Positions 26,861 to 40,200 of a DNA stretch of 64,000 nt are shown here, in pieces. The position numbers and the translations under genes are program-made. Under the pieces are notes generated by a model. It was not told the DNA's origin and did no database searches. It worked only from the letters and a program-made list of their open reading frames with translations. The stretch is from Parus major (lineage: Eukaryota > Chordata > Aves > Passeriformes > Paridae), in contig NC_031791.1 in assembly GCF_001522545.3 (NCBI RefSeq), positions 6,495,220 through 6,559,219 of the forward strand, written 5' to 3'. Positions within the stretch are counted from its first letter, which is position 1. Each line of letters opens with the position of its first letter.

Positions 26861-29800
26861 CGCGGCCGGCGGCGCGGGCGGGGGAGCGGGCGCCCCCTCC
26901 TGGCTCCCCCCGTGCGGTTCCCTCACGTTTCCCTCCCGCGGGCGGCCCGGAGGCAGCGGCCGGAGCGCCTTCCTGAGCCCGCCGCAACAGCCCGCAGCGA
27001 CAGGCCGAAGTAGCGGAATTAGCGCCTGCTCCTGCCAGCACCGCGCCTCTCCCCGCTGAGGTGACGGTGGCGGGGGGGCGATAATTCGCCGCCGCATGGC
27101 CGCGGGAGGAAGGGGCAGGAAAGGTCCTGCCCGCCGGTACCGCGGGCGGCAGCACCGCTCCCCCTCCCTCCGTGACCTAGATTTTAAATACCGTTCGCCG
27201 CCTCCCAGAGAAAGTCGTGGCACAGCTCTGAAGGGAAACACGGGCTGAAGAAGCAAGGAGGAGCGTATGAAACGGGGGGGGGCGTTGGGGTTTTCTTTTT
27301 ACTGTTACTATATTCTTCATCTTTTTAATCATAAGGCCATTCGTAATCAAACTGGTACTGCCTCAGTCTGTGGCAAGCCAAAAAAGCAATAATTGAGGCG
27401 GCGAGTGTTTGGTTAACAAGAGAGCCCTCCAGGAGCCCACCCTGCCCCTGCTCTGGAATCCCACACCTCCAGCATGGACTGGATTTTCCTCGCTTACAGC
27501 CAAACTAGAATCACTTATTTCTGTCAAGCAGAGCTGCCCATCTCTCCCTGCTGCGTACATCAGAGCAAAACACAATGCCCAGTGCCTCTTGAGCACTTCC
27601 AAAGGCTCCAGCAAGGCTGCTGCCAGCCTGCCCAGCTCAGGAACCAAATCCCCTTTATATAATATATTTGCCAAGTTCCAAACTACACCTGACACCAAGG
27701 CATCTCTGTTTGCCTCCCAAAGGGAACTGAGGTCTCAGGCACATTATTCTGCTTGGTTTAAGAGGAACCACCCCGCTTCATCAGCAGGTAACAGCCGAGG
27801 CTGATGCACACCCTGGCGGGGATGGTCCCATCACCATGCTGAGCCCTCACTGGTACTGACCTGGCACGCGAGTGGCCCTTGCTGAGGGCATTTGTGCTGT
27901 ATGGGGGCTAAAAACACCCAGAGTTTTAGAAATATAAACCTGTTTCTCACAACGGTTTACCCCTTCTCCCTTATGCATCTCTGATGCTCAGCTCTGCCAA
28001 GAACGGGCAGCTCCCCTTTCTCAGTGTTGAGACCACTTGCATAAAACTCCTTAATGAGAGGGAAGACATATTTTTGCCTTAAATCTGAACTACTTGGTGG
28101 TATCCTTGGACTTAGATAAGCACATCTGATTAAAAAAAGACAGGCTGGGAAAGGTCTGGCAGCTCTACACTAGGGACAGGTAGCTCCTTTGAAACATGCC
28201 CTGCAGCTCTGGCTTCAGTCCCCAGATTTTAAATTAATAATTTAATACATTTTAATAGTCCAGGCAGTGCATGGAGGGTGCTGACCCACCACAACTGCTG
28301 CCTTTGCTACTGCTCACCCACGGGTGGGCTTAAAACACTGACAGAAGAGAAATACCAGTCCAACAGGCTTTGAGGAAAAAAACATGGAGCAAAAAACCCA
28401 CAATTTTTGGTTGGCAACAGCTTCTTGAAACTAAAAAAAACAAGCAAACAAACCCACACTGCTCCATTGTACACCACACGCAGCAGATTACGTGGAGGAG
28501 AGACCCAGGCAACAAAAACTTCACATCAAAGCAGTGATTTAACACTACACAGCGCATCATCCACTGCACTCAGATCACCAGATGATCCCCAACTCCATCT
28601 GCCAGCAGCTAGGAACAGAGAGCAGCAGCTCCTGCATTTTGTATTCCCAGGTGAAGCATTTAGCCACAGGGAGCACTAGTGCAAGCTGTGCTGTGCAGGA
28701 GGGCAAAGATTGCTGTCACCCCTTCAGAACCCAAACAAATGACTGAGAGCTTGACTGGCTTCAAGGCTAAAGGAGGAGAAACTAAAAAGTTGAGTTTTCA
28801 GATACAAAACAAAGCACTTGGTCTATGCTGTGAGAACCTGAAAAATGTTCTTCTGGGGCAAGGGGACCTGAGCCTATACCAAAGCAATTTTTTATAGGGA
28901 GCAGAAAATATGTGGGAAAAAAGAAAAAAAAAAAGAAAGCCAAAACTACCACTCTTGTGCACGTGGAAATACAGCCATCACCACCACACTTCAGCTGGAA
29001 GGCACTGGCTTAGCTTCTAACTTTTTCCTTTTTACACAGCCCTGAACTGACCTCTGAAATCCCATAGGAAGTAATGGAAATTTCTTAAATTCTTCACTAT
29101 AAGAACACTTTTCCCTGTGCCAAGCCTAGATTGCAACTATTTAAAGAACTCTCCCAGTTACAGCTGGTTTAAGTCGTGTTATGGGGGTCATTTAGAGACT
29201 AAGAATTATTTTAATAAGTCAGGATTTCTTGGTATTCGCCTGCTGGATATGGGAATAAGGACAGGAATTATATTCATTTTAGGCATGTGTTTGGGATCTC
29301 TGTGGTTGATCCTCACAAGGTGAAAGGCCACTGGGAGTGCTCAGATCCTCATGGCTTCGGTCAGTGCAAACCAACTGGGTCATGGAGGACAATGGCAAAC
29401 CCTGCCCTCTGCCAGGGTAACGTGCAGGCAGCTCAGCAGGACACACTGCAGCATCCTAGGAACATCCAGACAGCAGATTAAATCCAGCTCAAGTTCTTCA
29501 CAGAACAGATCTTTGTAAGGTGATCCAGCATCCTGCAGGCCCCACAGGATACACTCCTGGTAGGATTTGTTGTAAAACTGGGCTCCCAGTTTACACCAGT
29601 GCTGGGGAACACTGCCCAGAGCATGACTGGCACAACAATAAAGGGCAGAGAGCTCTTCTCTTTGCCCTGAGGAGCTTCTCCAGTGAGGAATTCCCAATCT
29701 AAACAAAGCATTGTGCATCACACTGGTGCTGTGCTCCCTCCCCCAAAGCAAGCAGGATTTAAAGTGAAATGCTCAGGATTTTTTCCAAGTTCTGGGAAAA

Positions 29801-32800
29801 CAAAAAAATTAAGCTGGTCAGATGAATCCTTTATCCATCCTGCTCTAAGTGAGCTGTATTAGGCACACGTATGTGAACACACAACAGCACACTCTGTTTC
29901 TGTGCCACACTCACACACTTTGCTAACAAGTGACAGCCTCCATTGCAGCAGCAGCCATTTCACAAGAGCAAACAAGGTGGGAGGAGAGCAGGTGGCTCAG
30001 TTTTGCCAGCTCCTGGCCCTCTGCCCTTGGCTTCTCTTCCAGCTTTGCTGTCACCATCAGCGGTGCTGATTTGGCCATGAGCAGAAGACAAGAACGAGGA
30101 GGAAAGGAAACTTCCCTTTGACTTCTCAAGCTTTGTGTTCCTGTAAAATGGTGATCTAGAATTAATATATTCCAGGTAAATGATTCAGCTGGAAGGAAAG
30201 GATGCTTCAAATAACACTGCATTTCTCCCCTGCCCACCCCTCTCTCCAGCATAGAATTCACTGCTGAAAAAGCCTCTGACAGGCTGAACTGCAAACTCAA
30301 TGAATTTTCACTGAAGTCTAGAACACTCTGCACTGCTTTTCTACAACTCATGCTGTGCACAGTGAAGGCAACCTGGAACATCTACATTCATCTAGTTCTG
30401 TATAAACTATTTAACCAGCGATTAAATCTAATCCAGCCCATTGTAACACTCACCAAAACTAACCACTGATTCACTGCTGAGATAGTTATTAAAGAGCCAA
30501 GGAGCACCCTCATCGCTAAAGAGACTGAGTGATTTAGGTATTGGAATCACATGTGGCATCAGGGCAGTCCACCTCCTATTTTGCTAAAGTAGACAAGCTC
30601 CAAGTAGAAAGAGGAATAAAACAGAAGAGGAGCTTTAGTTCTCTCCAGGATGCGTGCCAGTGCAGGAAAGAACAGCTCCTGGAGAGTCAGCTTTGTTTAG
30701 ACTTAGGGCTTAGAGTCAGTGCATAAAGTACATTTCTGCCAAGATGCACCATTGAAGATTAGAGGTCATTTGCAGCCTGCAAGATCGAGTGTGAATGGTT
30801 CTGCATTGACAGAGGAATACTTTTCCTCTCAAGTATGAGTAGGAAGTATTAAACACATGAGTGGCTGTACTGAAAGGATCTAGAAAGAGCTTAACAAATC
30901 CTGGAGAATAGATTACAGGTGATGCTGTGAATACAAGCAGTGCAGACTCTGGAAAAGGCAGAGTCAGTGTGGCATGAGCGTGATCTCCAGAAACAAGCCA
31001 AGACACTGACGGAACCATGGAAAGAACCATCACAGGAGCTTCAGACTGTCCCACAGCACACTCACCTGCATCACCTCGAGAGCTCACCCTCCTTCCAAGC
31101 ATTTACCAGGATTTCATTTCCCAGCAGCTTCAGTAAAAAAATAAAACCAGAGGAGTGTGCTCACAGACAGCACTTGACTCCCTACCCCTCTAAGGTAATG
31201 CTGCTGGGAACTCCTGTGCTTGGGCAGCAGGAAGAAGTTCAAGCCCTTACATCAGCCTCCTAAGCCAAACAGGACCAGCCAGCCCGGCAGGAGAAGCAGC
31301 TGTCCCTTCAGCAGGGGACAAGCTCAGCTATGCAGTCTTTCTTGAAATGCACCCAAAAATAACAGTGAGTGCCACCTAGAGACCAGAGCTCCAGCCGGGA
31401 GGCAGCCAAGCTGCACTACAAACAAAAGATGTCAGGAGCTGATTTACTCCTTGCATGGATGAGGAGTCAAACTGTAGCCAAGAGAGGCTCTGGCTTCTTT
31501 AAATAACACCAGATAGGTGTGTTTTCAACTGCAGCTTCTCCCCAGAAAGGCATCAGTTCAATGAAAGAGATTTGACTCCATACTGTTATGCTCTTGTTGG
31601 GCAAAGAGCACCTCTTGGCTTCGAAATGCTTAGAGCTCTTTGGCTTGGGGAAGGACAGTTTCAAGATGAGGATTTATTTAGGACTAGTGTGCACCTAGCA
31701 GCAAGTTTGAGGCAGATACTTGGCCAAGAGAGTTCATGTATCACTGACATATCTCATGTAATCCAAAGGCCAGGCAGCAAATTCACGCAAGCCATGAACC
31801 CAACCCAGCACCAGTCAACAGACAGCAATTTGTGATTGAGGGCTAGACCTCGGCATCAGTGAGGGACACCTGGCAAAACCCAACACTTATTTAAATTAAA
31901 CTTTATCTGTGGAGAACAAATACAACTTCTAGCCATTACTTTTTCACAAATAAGAGCCAAAGCTCTGCACCACCTTGTTCAGCGCTGCATCCCCTGCCTG
32001 ACACGTCCTTGGACCTCACAGGGTTTGCTCTGAACTACATAACTGGATCAGATTTGCCACTCTGAGTCCTGCCTACGGATGTTCCCAAAACCTAAGAGAG
32101 CATAGCCAAAGTCTGCCCAGAGGCATTTCTTTCTGCAGGTGCACAATGATTAACTGGTGCACATTTCTATATCACAAATTAAAAAGACCTCAGCTTGCTT
32201 GAAATGCAGTATATTAACCTCTGAAACTGGCAGCCGTGGATACCAGCTTCAAAAAGGTTAATAACCATACGACAGGATCCCAGAGGATAGCATCCCACTG
32301 CTGCCAGATTTTCTGGAGCTCAAAATAAGGTATTTTGAGGCGTTTTTAAGGTAGTGACTTTTCATGCTTATTTTATTAAGGCAACCCAAAGTGGTTCACA
32401 TTTATAGACAGAATCCAAGAAACTGATGAGGGCGAGGAGGATAAAGTTGCCAAGGAAAGCTGTAGGCATGGATGGAGAGACAGGGAGTACACTGCCATTG
32501 TCACAGTTAATTGCCAAGAGTCTGGAAAGGTTTGTTACTAAAATAAATAACTCTGTTAGTTCAGGACATTCTGCAGGTCCACTGAGGCCGCACAGTAACA
32601 GTGCACACAGTAAATCTCTGGAGCAGGAGATGCAACAGCAGCGTGCATTTGCCAATCTCACCCTGCACTCACTGCAGGCTGCGTCAGAAAAGCTAATAAT
32701 CATTAAGCTGCCATCTTTTATTTCTAATTATTTGTCTCCACAGCAGGGTTTCTCCAACCATCAAGCAAAAGGGAAGCAAGTCTCAAAGGCCTAACTGTTT

Positions 32801-33187
32801 TGAAGTGGGCTCACAGCTGCCAGGCATGAATGGCTCTCCAAGAACAGTAGCAACTGCTCTGCACAGCCCGTGGAGCTGGGAGGGAAAGCATCTCTGTTTA
32901 GGCTGGTTTTCAACGTCGGTTTTTAGGTCAACTAAAACAGCTTTTCTTATGCAACAGAAAGCTCACTTGCTTTGGAGTTTTTGCTTTCATTTAATTAGAT
33001 GGTAATTCAGAGGGCAGCGCTGCTATTCTGAACGCCACAATGGGAACTGTTTTCACTGCTTTACAAAGCAACAAAGTGAAAACACTGAGCTAAGCTGGCC
33101 CTAGAACTTGACACCACGTAGGAGACTGATGGTCTCCTCTGACGGGGTGGGACAAGTGAAAGAGGTACCCTGCTGCCACATTTCCAT

Positions 33188-33775
33188 AGAAATCATGGAA
33201 TCATTTAGGTCGGAAAAGCCCTTCAGGATCAAAGAGTCTAACCATTAACCCACCAATGTCAAGCCCATCACTAACCCATGCCCCTAAGTCACACATCTAC
33301 ACGGATTTTAAACGGTGACTCCATCACTGCCCGGGGCAGCCTGTGCCAGTGCTTGATGACCTTTTCCATTAAGTTTTTCCCTATTATCCAACTTAAAGCT
33401 CCCCTGGCAGAGCTTGAGGCCATTTCCTCTCATGCAGCCCCTTGTTCCCTGACCTCCCTCCCCAGCTGTCCCCTCCTGTCAGGGAGTTGTGCAGAATCAG
33501 AAGGTCCCCCCTGAGCCTCCCTTTCTCCGGGGTGAGCTGCCCCAGCTCCCCCAGTTGCTCCTACTGCTCCAGCCCCTTCTCCAGCTCTGTTCCTTTCTCT
33601 GGACACGCTCCAGCCTCTCAGTGTCTTGCTTGTTGTGAGGGACCCAAAACTGATCCCAAGATTTGAGGTTTGACCAATACAGGGGGACTGCCCTGGTCCT
33701 GCTGGCCACACTAGTGCAGTTACAGGCCACATGTCATTTGCCTTCTTGCCTACCCGGGCTCGTGTTCAGGCACTG
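33188..33775 (-). repeat. CR1 LINE fragment, about 590 bp
   Basis: This is the longest CR1 copy in the window: AATCATGGAATCATTTAGGT at the 3' end, CCCGGGGCAGCCTGTGCCAG in the middle, then CTCTGGACACGCTCCAGC and TGTTGTGAGGGACCCAAAAC further 5'. Open frames here are repeat-derived. Confidence 0.88.
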
Positions 33776-36130
33776 TCAACCAACAGGAAAGGTTAAAGAA
33801 GAAAATCTCACTAAAAGGTGCTGGAAACCTCATTTGTTCTTCCTCTTTGGGTTATGTGTAAACAAGGACTAAGGGGAGACCAAAATTCACAACACAGCAA
33901 GCTGTTCAAGGGCTCTGCAAAGCAGTGCCCTTCCCCAGGTCACCTGTGAATCCTGGGATAGAAAGAAACAACATATATTGATAAAGATAATAGCACATGG
34001 CTTCCAGCATCACAAGTGCCACCGTATGGAAAGACAGATCCCAAACGCAGCCCATGAACTCCGCGCTTACCGACACAGACACAGCCCTAAACGATTTTTC
34101 AGCAATGACCTCACCTTGGATTTCTTGACAGGCTTTAAATAATGGCAACATATGTGAATATCACCTAGAAGGTCAAGAGCAAAACCCTCAACAGAGGCTC
34201 CTCTTGCATTTTCAGCATTTTTCCCTTACAGTTTCTGCCCCGCAGCTGCTCCCAGCTTCCCTCCATGGAAGCTGCTGGTGTGTTAGTTTCAGAACTGGTG
34301 CCCAACACTTACCAGGTTAGGAGAGGAGATTATCTTACTAAAACTCATATGCATTTTATGTTTACAGTTAAAGATGGAGAGGCAATCTGAACCTGCTGTT
34401 TTCTGTGCTGGGTGAGGGTCAGGGCTGTCCCTGAGCCAGTGAAATTGTACCACACCCCCTTTATCTTTGCTATCCCTAACAAAGTACCACATGGCTTTCC
34501 TGTTTGCTGACAAAGACTGACACCAATTATTCAGCAAGCAGCAAATTTCATGTCATATCAGGATCAAAACCTCCAAAGCCTGTAACAAGCAGAACCACCA
34601 AAATACAGCTATCTTCCCTCTGTTCAATACATAGAAGAAAACAGGAAAAAGTAACATGGAGACTGCTCTGGGGAGAGCAAACCAGGGATTGTCCAGGTTA
34701 TCAGTGTTTCCCAAGGGAAAAATTCACCCTTGACCAGAGACTTGTCATAAAGAGCCGGATGGGTGACTGTCCTGAGGATCTGCTCAAGCACTGAGCAGGA
34801 ACTCTCTGGCGAAAGACATGCTCCAGGCTACCCTGGCACAGCTGCAGCTGCTGTGCTGGTACAGCTTTGCCTCTCACTAACCCATTCCAACCATCATGCA
34901 AGTGAGCACTTGCACACTGCTCCACATCCAAACTCACAGGAGCTTCCTGCTGTACCTTCCACATGGAGGAGTTTTATTCTGCATTCAAATGGCTGCTGGG
35001 TATTTGGTGGGGCTAGAGCTCAGCACCTCTGACCAAGGCAGGTTTTTAAATTAATGATAATGTTAATTAATGATCCTGCTTTTGGAGATTTGGTAGCAAA
35101 GCTCATTCAGATCAGGAGGCAGCTGCTCATCTTCCAAATATAGTACTCATTTCTGAGTAAGAACAACAGGTTTCTGCTTGGATTTGATTCATCTCTCCTG
35201 CCCCGCCATGAGGCATTGTATAATTATGTCAAGTTTAAGAGTAAAGCAATCTGTTCCCATCACCTTCCTCTGCTTCCCCTTCAAGTCTTTCATCAATGAC
35301 TGGCAGCACATGGAATACTCAGGTGTGGAGCAGAGCTGCTTTAAATGTGCTCAGCCCTTTCCCTTTCTGGGAGAGGAGAGGGTGTTTCTAGGGAAGGGGA
35401 GTGATGGACAGGAGAAGGGAAAGCTTAGCAGGAGGATAGCTTGATTTAAAAAAAGAAAAAAAAAAAGTAAATTTAAACTTACTGAAGTTTCCAGAGAACA
35501 CAACCTCGATGCAAAGGCTCCACTGCATCCAGAGAAACAGCTTCACCAAGCAGATCCCTTCCTTCCCTCCACCCTGAGAACACACCTTGTCCTCAGAGGC
35601 TTTAATATACAAACACCACCTCACAGCCAAGCTCATGGCACACACCAAACCTCTGCAGGGAAACATCAGAATCCACCCCATCAGGGCAATTTTTCCCCCA
35701 TGCAAAGCAGGCTCTCCATGAACACAAATTGAGAACATCAGTGCCTGATGCTCTTCTCCAAGCTCAACACGCATTTCCTCTCCTCTCCTGCCAGAACGGC
35801 CTCAGGCTCCTCTCTGTGCCCTGCAAAGCCCCAAACACCCACGGTTTGCAAAGGGCAAGGTGGCCCAGTGCCATCAGAGAGCCCCTTGCACAACCACAGC
35901 ACTGACTTGCCACCAACAGGAGACGTCCTGGGGAGAACAGGAAAAATAGTTTTCCATTCACAAAAATATTTTCCCTTCCATTTGCTCACTTGCTAGCACT
36001 TGAGTGTGTTTTTATCCCCAGGTCAGTGCTCCACAGCCTAGGCTGGTGGAAAAACTCCTACTGGGGGCTTCTTCATATTATAAAATACAGCAATTTCCAG
36101 GCCAGCTAACTGCTTTTCAATATCCAAAAT

Positions 36131-36150
36131 CATCACACACACACACACAG
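36131..36150. repeat. (CA)n microsatellite
   Basis: About nine CA units flanked by unique sequence. Confidence 0.85.
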
Positions 36151-36302
36151 ACAATAAATCATGCTGTTTGACAACAACCAACGCTCCAGAATTTAAGACA
36201 GAATAAACAGGCCAGTTCATTATTTAAATAGGTCCGATCGTTAAGTCAAAGCAACTTGTTTCAACCATTTCCACCCACTGATCTAACAAAGCAGGTACTT
36301 AC

Positions 36303-36560
36303 CCAGAGATGAGACCGCCAGCCCAAGCACACAGGTGAGACACCAAAATCCATCGTGGGGCAGTAGATAGAAGAGAAAGAAGAGACACTGGTTAAAAAGC
36401 AGTTCCAGCTAGACACAGAAAACCCAGGCACCCACCAGAAAAACCCCTCGAGCCCCAAAGCGAGTGCTCACACTCGTACCCAACTGAGCAAAGCAACAGA
36501 GCCAACGTCAGTATCTGACTCCTCCAGAAGCGAAGGTGGAACCGGACGTTCACGGTCAGC
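36303..36560 (-). other. Candidate alternative first exon (minus strand)
   Basis: A strong donor, GG followed by GTAAGTACC, starts the intron at 36302. Upstream, at 36.43-36.55 kb, the DNA becomes locally CpG-enriched compared with its flanks. There is no convincing acceptor on the 5' side, so a first exon is more likely than an internal one. A short frame (MDFGVSPVCLGW) reads into the donor but is not recognised. It could be a third EPB41 5' exon; the evidence is the donor and base composition only. Confidence 0.3.
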
Positions 36561-37135
36561 CACTTCTCAGAAATGTAAACACCAAGTGGGGAAGGAGAAA
36601 AAAAACAACCAAAACCATCAGCTCGGCATTATCTAACGCTGATAAGAGAGTGAGCAGCGAGGCAGACACCGCATGCCTGCAGGCTCCGGTGCCAGGGCAC
36701 AGCTGCGGGCTGGCCCCTGCACCTCTGCGCCCACCCAGCTCCTCCGCACTCACACAACTTCTCCTGCAAACTTCTGCAGGGCTGGACACAGCCCAGCGCC
36801 GCCGGGCCCGGCTCTGCAGGGCTCCTACTGAGCCCTCTAGTGGGCTTCAAAAACCCCACAAAACACCAAGAGCCTTAATTTAATTAACACTCGGCCAGAG
36901 GCCTCTAAACCCTAATCCTCTCAACAAAAGGATCATTAACTAAATGAAGAGATTCAAGAGAGCAACGGTGCTCGCAGCCGCGGCAAGGCTGGCTGTGTGC
37001 TGGGCACACACCCCAAATTCAGCCCATACAACAGCCCCACCGAGGCTACAGGGACCTGCCTGACACCACCCAGTCAAGCACTCACAGCACAAGTGTGGCG
37101 TGATGCCAGACTAAACCGTCACCCTGCCGTGCCAG

Positions 37136-37240
37136 AGAATCACACAATCATGGAATGGTTTGTGTTGGAAGGGACCTTAAAGCCCATCTCATTCCAACCC
37201 ACTGCCACAGGCAGGGACACCTTCCACTAGACTAGGAGAG
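37136..37240 (-). repeat. CR1 LINE 3' fragment
   Basis: It contains AATCATGGAATGGTTTGTGT, GGAAGGGACCTTAAAGCCCA and ACACCTTCCACTAGAC, the reverse complement of the CR1 3' end, and is well preserved. Confidence 0.85.
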
Positions 37241-40200
37241 ATGGGCACAAGCCCATACCCATCCTTTGGGATGCACCTTCATACTGACAATCCCAGTGGC
37301 ATCATCTCCATTAGGACTGAAAACACAAACTACTGAACCAGGAGAGGAGCTGGAGCACCATTTGGTTTTTTTAAGTGTTATTATCCAGCCTGGATGCAAG
37401 TAGAGACCAGCTCTCCTTTCAAGCAGCAGCCTCAGTCCCTCAGCTGAAGGCTGGGAAAACACCTCCACCTTGCCCAGACCTGCCAGCATGAACAGCACGA
37501 AGGGCTCTCCTTACCAAGGAGTTAGGGTGGACCTTGGCAGAATTCACAGCACACAGGGTGCAGTTATAGAAAAGCCTTCACAGTCAAAGGTTCCCAGCCC
37601 ACAAACCTCACCCCAACGTGACAGGGATCGAGATCTTGCTCTTTGCCGGTGGCTCTCTTGGAAAGTCACCTCCAGCTTCAGAGCCACACAGAGGATGCAG
37701 AGCAGCTGTGAGGAGCACATCCGTTAGACAGCTCATTAGTGTGGTGAACAGGAACAGCTGAGCTTAATTACAGGGCAGGAATCACTCCCTCTGGGTTTGG
37801 ATACCATCAGCAGGGCCATGCTGCCCCACAGGACAGGCATCCCTCAAAAGTGCCCATAGCTAATGTCACCTCTGCCCATGCTGAGTGGGATCCCAGCTGG
37901 GGCTGTAATGGTCTGCAGAGCCTCAGGCTCCAAATGTGAGAAAACAAAATGAGCAAGAATTCAGATGCTGCTTGCAGAAAAAACCTCCCTGCCAGCAGCA
38001 GCCTGCACAGGTCTGGAGATGCTAGTGCAACTCACCTATAGGCACTGGTCCCCTAATTTTGGTGCTGTGTGTGAGCACCCCAGTCTCCAAAGCAGCTTCT
38101 GAGGCTCAAATCGAGCAATTCACCAGGACAGAGACAGCAGTGGTTGCTGGTGGGGTACACCCCAGAGGATGCCACAGCCTGGGCAGGGTTTTTGGGATGG
38201 CCAGGAGATGCTTTAGTGTACTATCTCTCCTCAGACCAACACAGCCTTCCCTGGAACCTCAGCCCTCTAGGATGCCAGGCAAACTGATCACAGACCCTCC
38301 ATGTTTGGGCCTGAATGCTGGACAGCATTTCTAGAGGTTTCCATTTTTAGTCTTTGCCCCTGTCTCCTCCCTGCATCTCCTCAGGATGTGCCTTCAGGAT
38401 AGAGAGACACATCAATGCCCCCTTTCCCAAAGATGCAGGAACAACTGCTCCCAGAACTAATGAGTCTGTCCTGCCCTGACCCAGGGCAGTTTTCATTGTA
38501 CACAGAATAAGCAGTCTTCTCTATGTTCACCTCCTGGGAAAATCCGAAGAGCTCCCATGTCCCCAGCCTGGGAAAGAACACAGATGGTCACGGAGATTAA
38601 CGCATACAGAGAATTAACCACCCTATGCAAATGAGCTCCAACCCAGCGCTGCCAGGTGGTTCGAGGTCCAGCACTTGGATGTGATCATCATGGCTTGCCA
38701 AGCTCTGGTAACAGCCTGGTATTGACCAGGACAGGGGCCAGGAACCTGAGCAGGATGAAGACAGTTTATAGGGAAGGCAGAATGCAAACTGCTGGAACCA
38801 GGCAGCTGCTGAAATCACACTCACCTCACGCTACAGCCAAGGAAAAAGCAGCAGTGCCAGAAACAACCCTGGTCAGCAGCAGCACAGATTAATTCTGCAC
38901 TTGGGTATCTCATATGTTCCCACTCAAAGGTAGTTCAGATGGAGCAAGCAGTGCTGCAACTACAACATGAGCCATCTGTGGCTCTGCATGCTGCTCACAC
39001 AGCACCAGGCGCCCACAGGATGGCAGAGGAAAAACCATAGCGGCTCCTCTGCCTTTCCTAGAAGGCTGAAGTCGTGGCACCCAGCTGAGGCATGGGATCT
39101 GTCAGCACAGCACACTGAGATGGACCACATAACCTTCCCAAGAAAGGCAGGGTTTCTCCAGGATACCTCCTAGGGAGGAGCTGCACCTCAAACCCACCAG
39201 CAATTGGTTTAACTCTTATTTAATCTTTCCTCAAAACCGTTTTACTTTCCCTTAACACTTAAAAAAATTCCAACAGACACAGACATCTTGCTCAGCCGGT
39301 GCCCAGCTGGCAGTGGATCCTTAGGGCCAAGTTTCAGGCCATGCCATGATGCAGATGACTGCGTTTGCTATTAAAAGCCTCTGCTCTGCTCCCGAGGAAA
39401 TTCTCAAGCAGTGCTGACCCTGTCTGCCAGCCTGGGAGCTCTGAGCAGCCACAGATCAGCTGAGACCAATCCCAGCCATATGGGAGAGGTTCACCTCCAC
39501 GTCAGACACGGCACCTCCAGCACAACATCAACACAGACGCACAAAGTCACGTTACAGCTCAACGTGGCTCTGTGCCGGGCTGTCATCTTAACATCTGCCC
39601 TGCCTTGCTCCCACACTCATGTTTGAGTTCACCTGGGGGCAGAGAGGCAACTTGTGCTGTCCTGTCCAATACATACCCTCAGCACAGACAAAGAGCTCCC
39701 CTCAAGTGCTGAAGTGCCCACAAGAAGCTTACCCCATCTCCAGGGGGTTTTGGAGAGTGGATATAGAAATACAAGCCTCTGGATGGCAGGCACTATCCAG
39801 TGAGCACCTAAATCACTGCAGCAGCCAGAGGGATCAGGTCATGGAGGTCACTACACAGCTGCCTTTACACCCTGCTGATGCTTTGAGGCATCAGTCCACC
39901 CCACTCCCCACAACAAAGCTAAGAAAACACTGAGTTTTCCAGGCCCTAAGGCTCAGAGCTGCCCTTCACTGCCTTGTTCACAACAACTACCAGATTGCTG
40001 TAATGCCACTGCAGTCAACTCTGAAAGCTCCCAGTACATGCCAAGCCTCACATCCCCTCCTTAAATCCAGTCCTGGTCAACTGCGGCCAGATGTAATTAT
40101 CTACATGAAAGGCACTCAAAGCCACCTCTAATAAGAGAATGTATTCAGGCTGGGGTTCCTCCTCCTCTGCTGCTTTCCAGGGCTCAAAAACTTGCCTCAC

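Larger units (their letters stand above)
26460..27180. promoter_or_regulatory. CpG island
   Basis: Dense CpG and GC-rich sequence contrasts sharply with the AT-rich flanks. It covers the candidate EPB41 first exon and its CCAAT-box promoter. The right half (26.9-27.2 kb) also has CpG-dense sequence that could support divergent transcription, but I see no convincing plus-strand exon. Confidence 0.8.

Noticed and set aside
25503..27256. Long open frames on both strands through the CA-rich tract and CpG island
   Set aside because: They are translations of CACACA/GTGCAC repeats, the N gap and GC-rich promoter sequence; the His-Thr and Arg-Ala repeats are compositional.
27409..27804. 131-codon plus-strand frame beside the CpG island
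   Set aside because: Starts at TTG rather than ATG, has no splice or promoter support and no recognised homology.
33430..33732. Open frames of about 100 codons
   Set aside because: Entirely within a CR1 LINE copy; they do not match the CR1 reverse-transcriptase frame and are repeat by-products.
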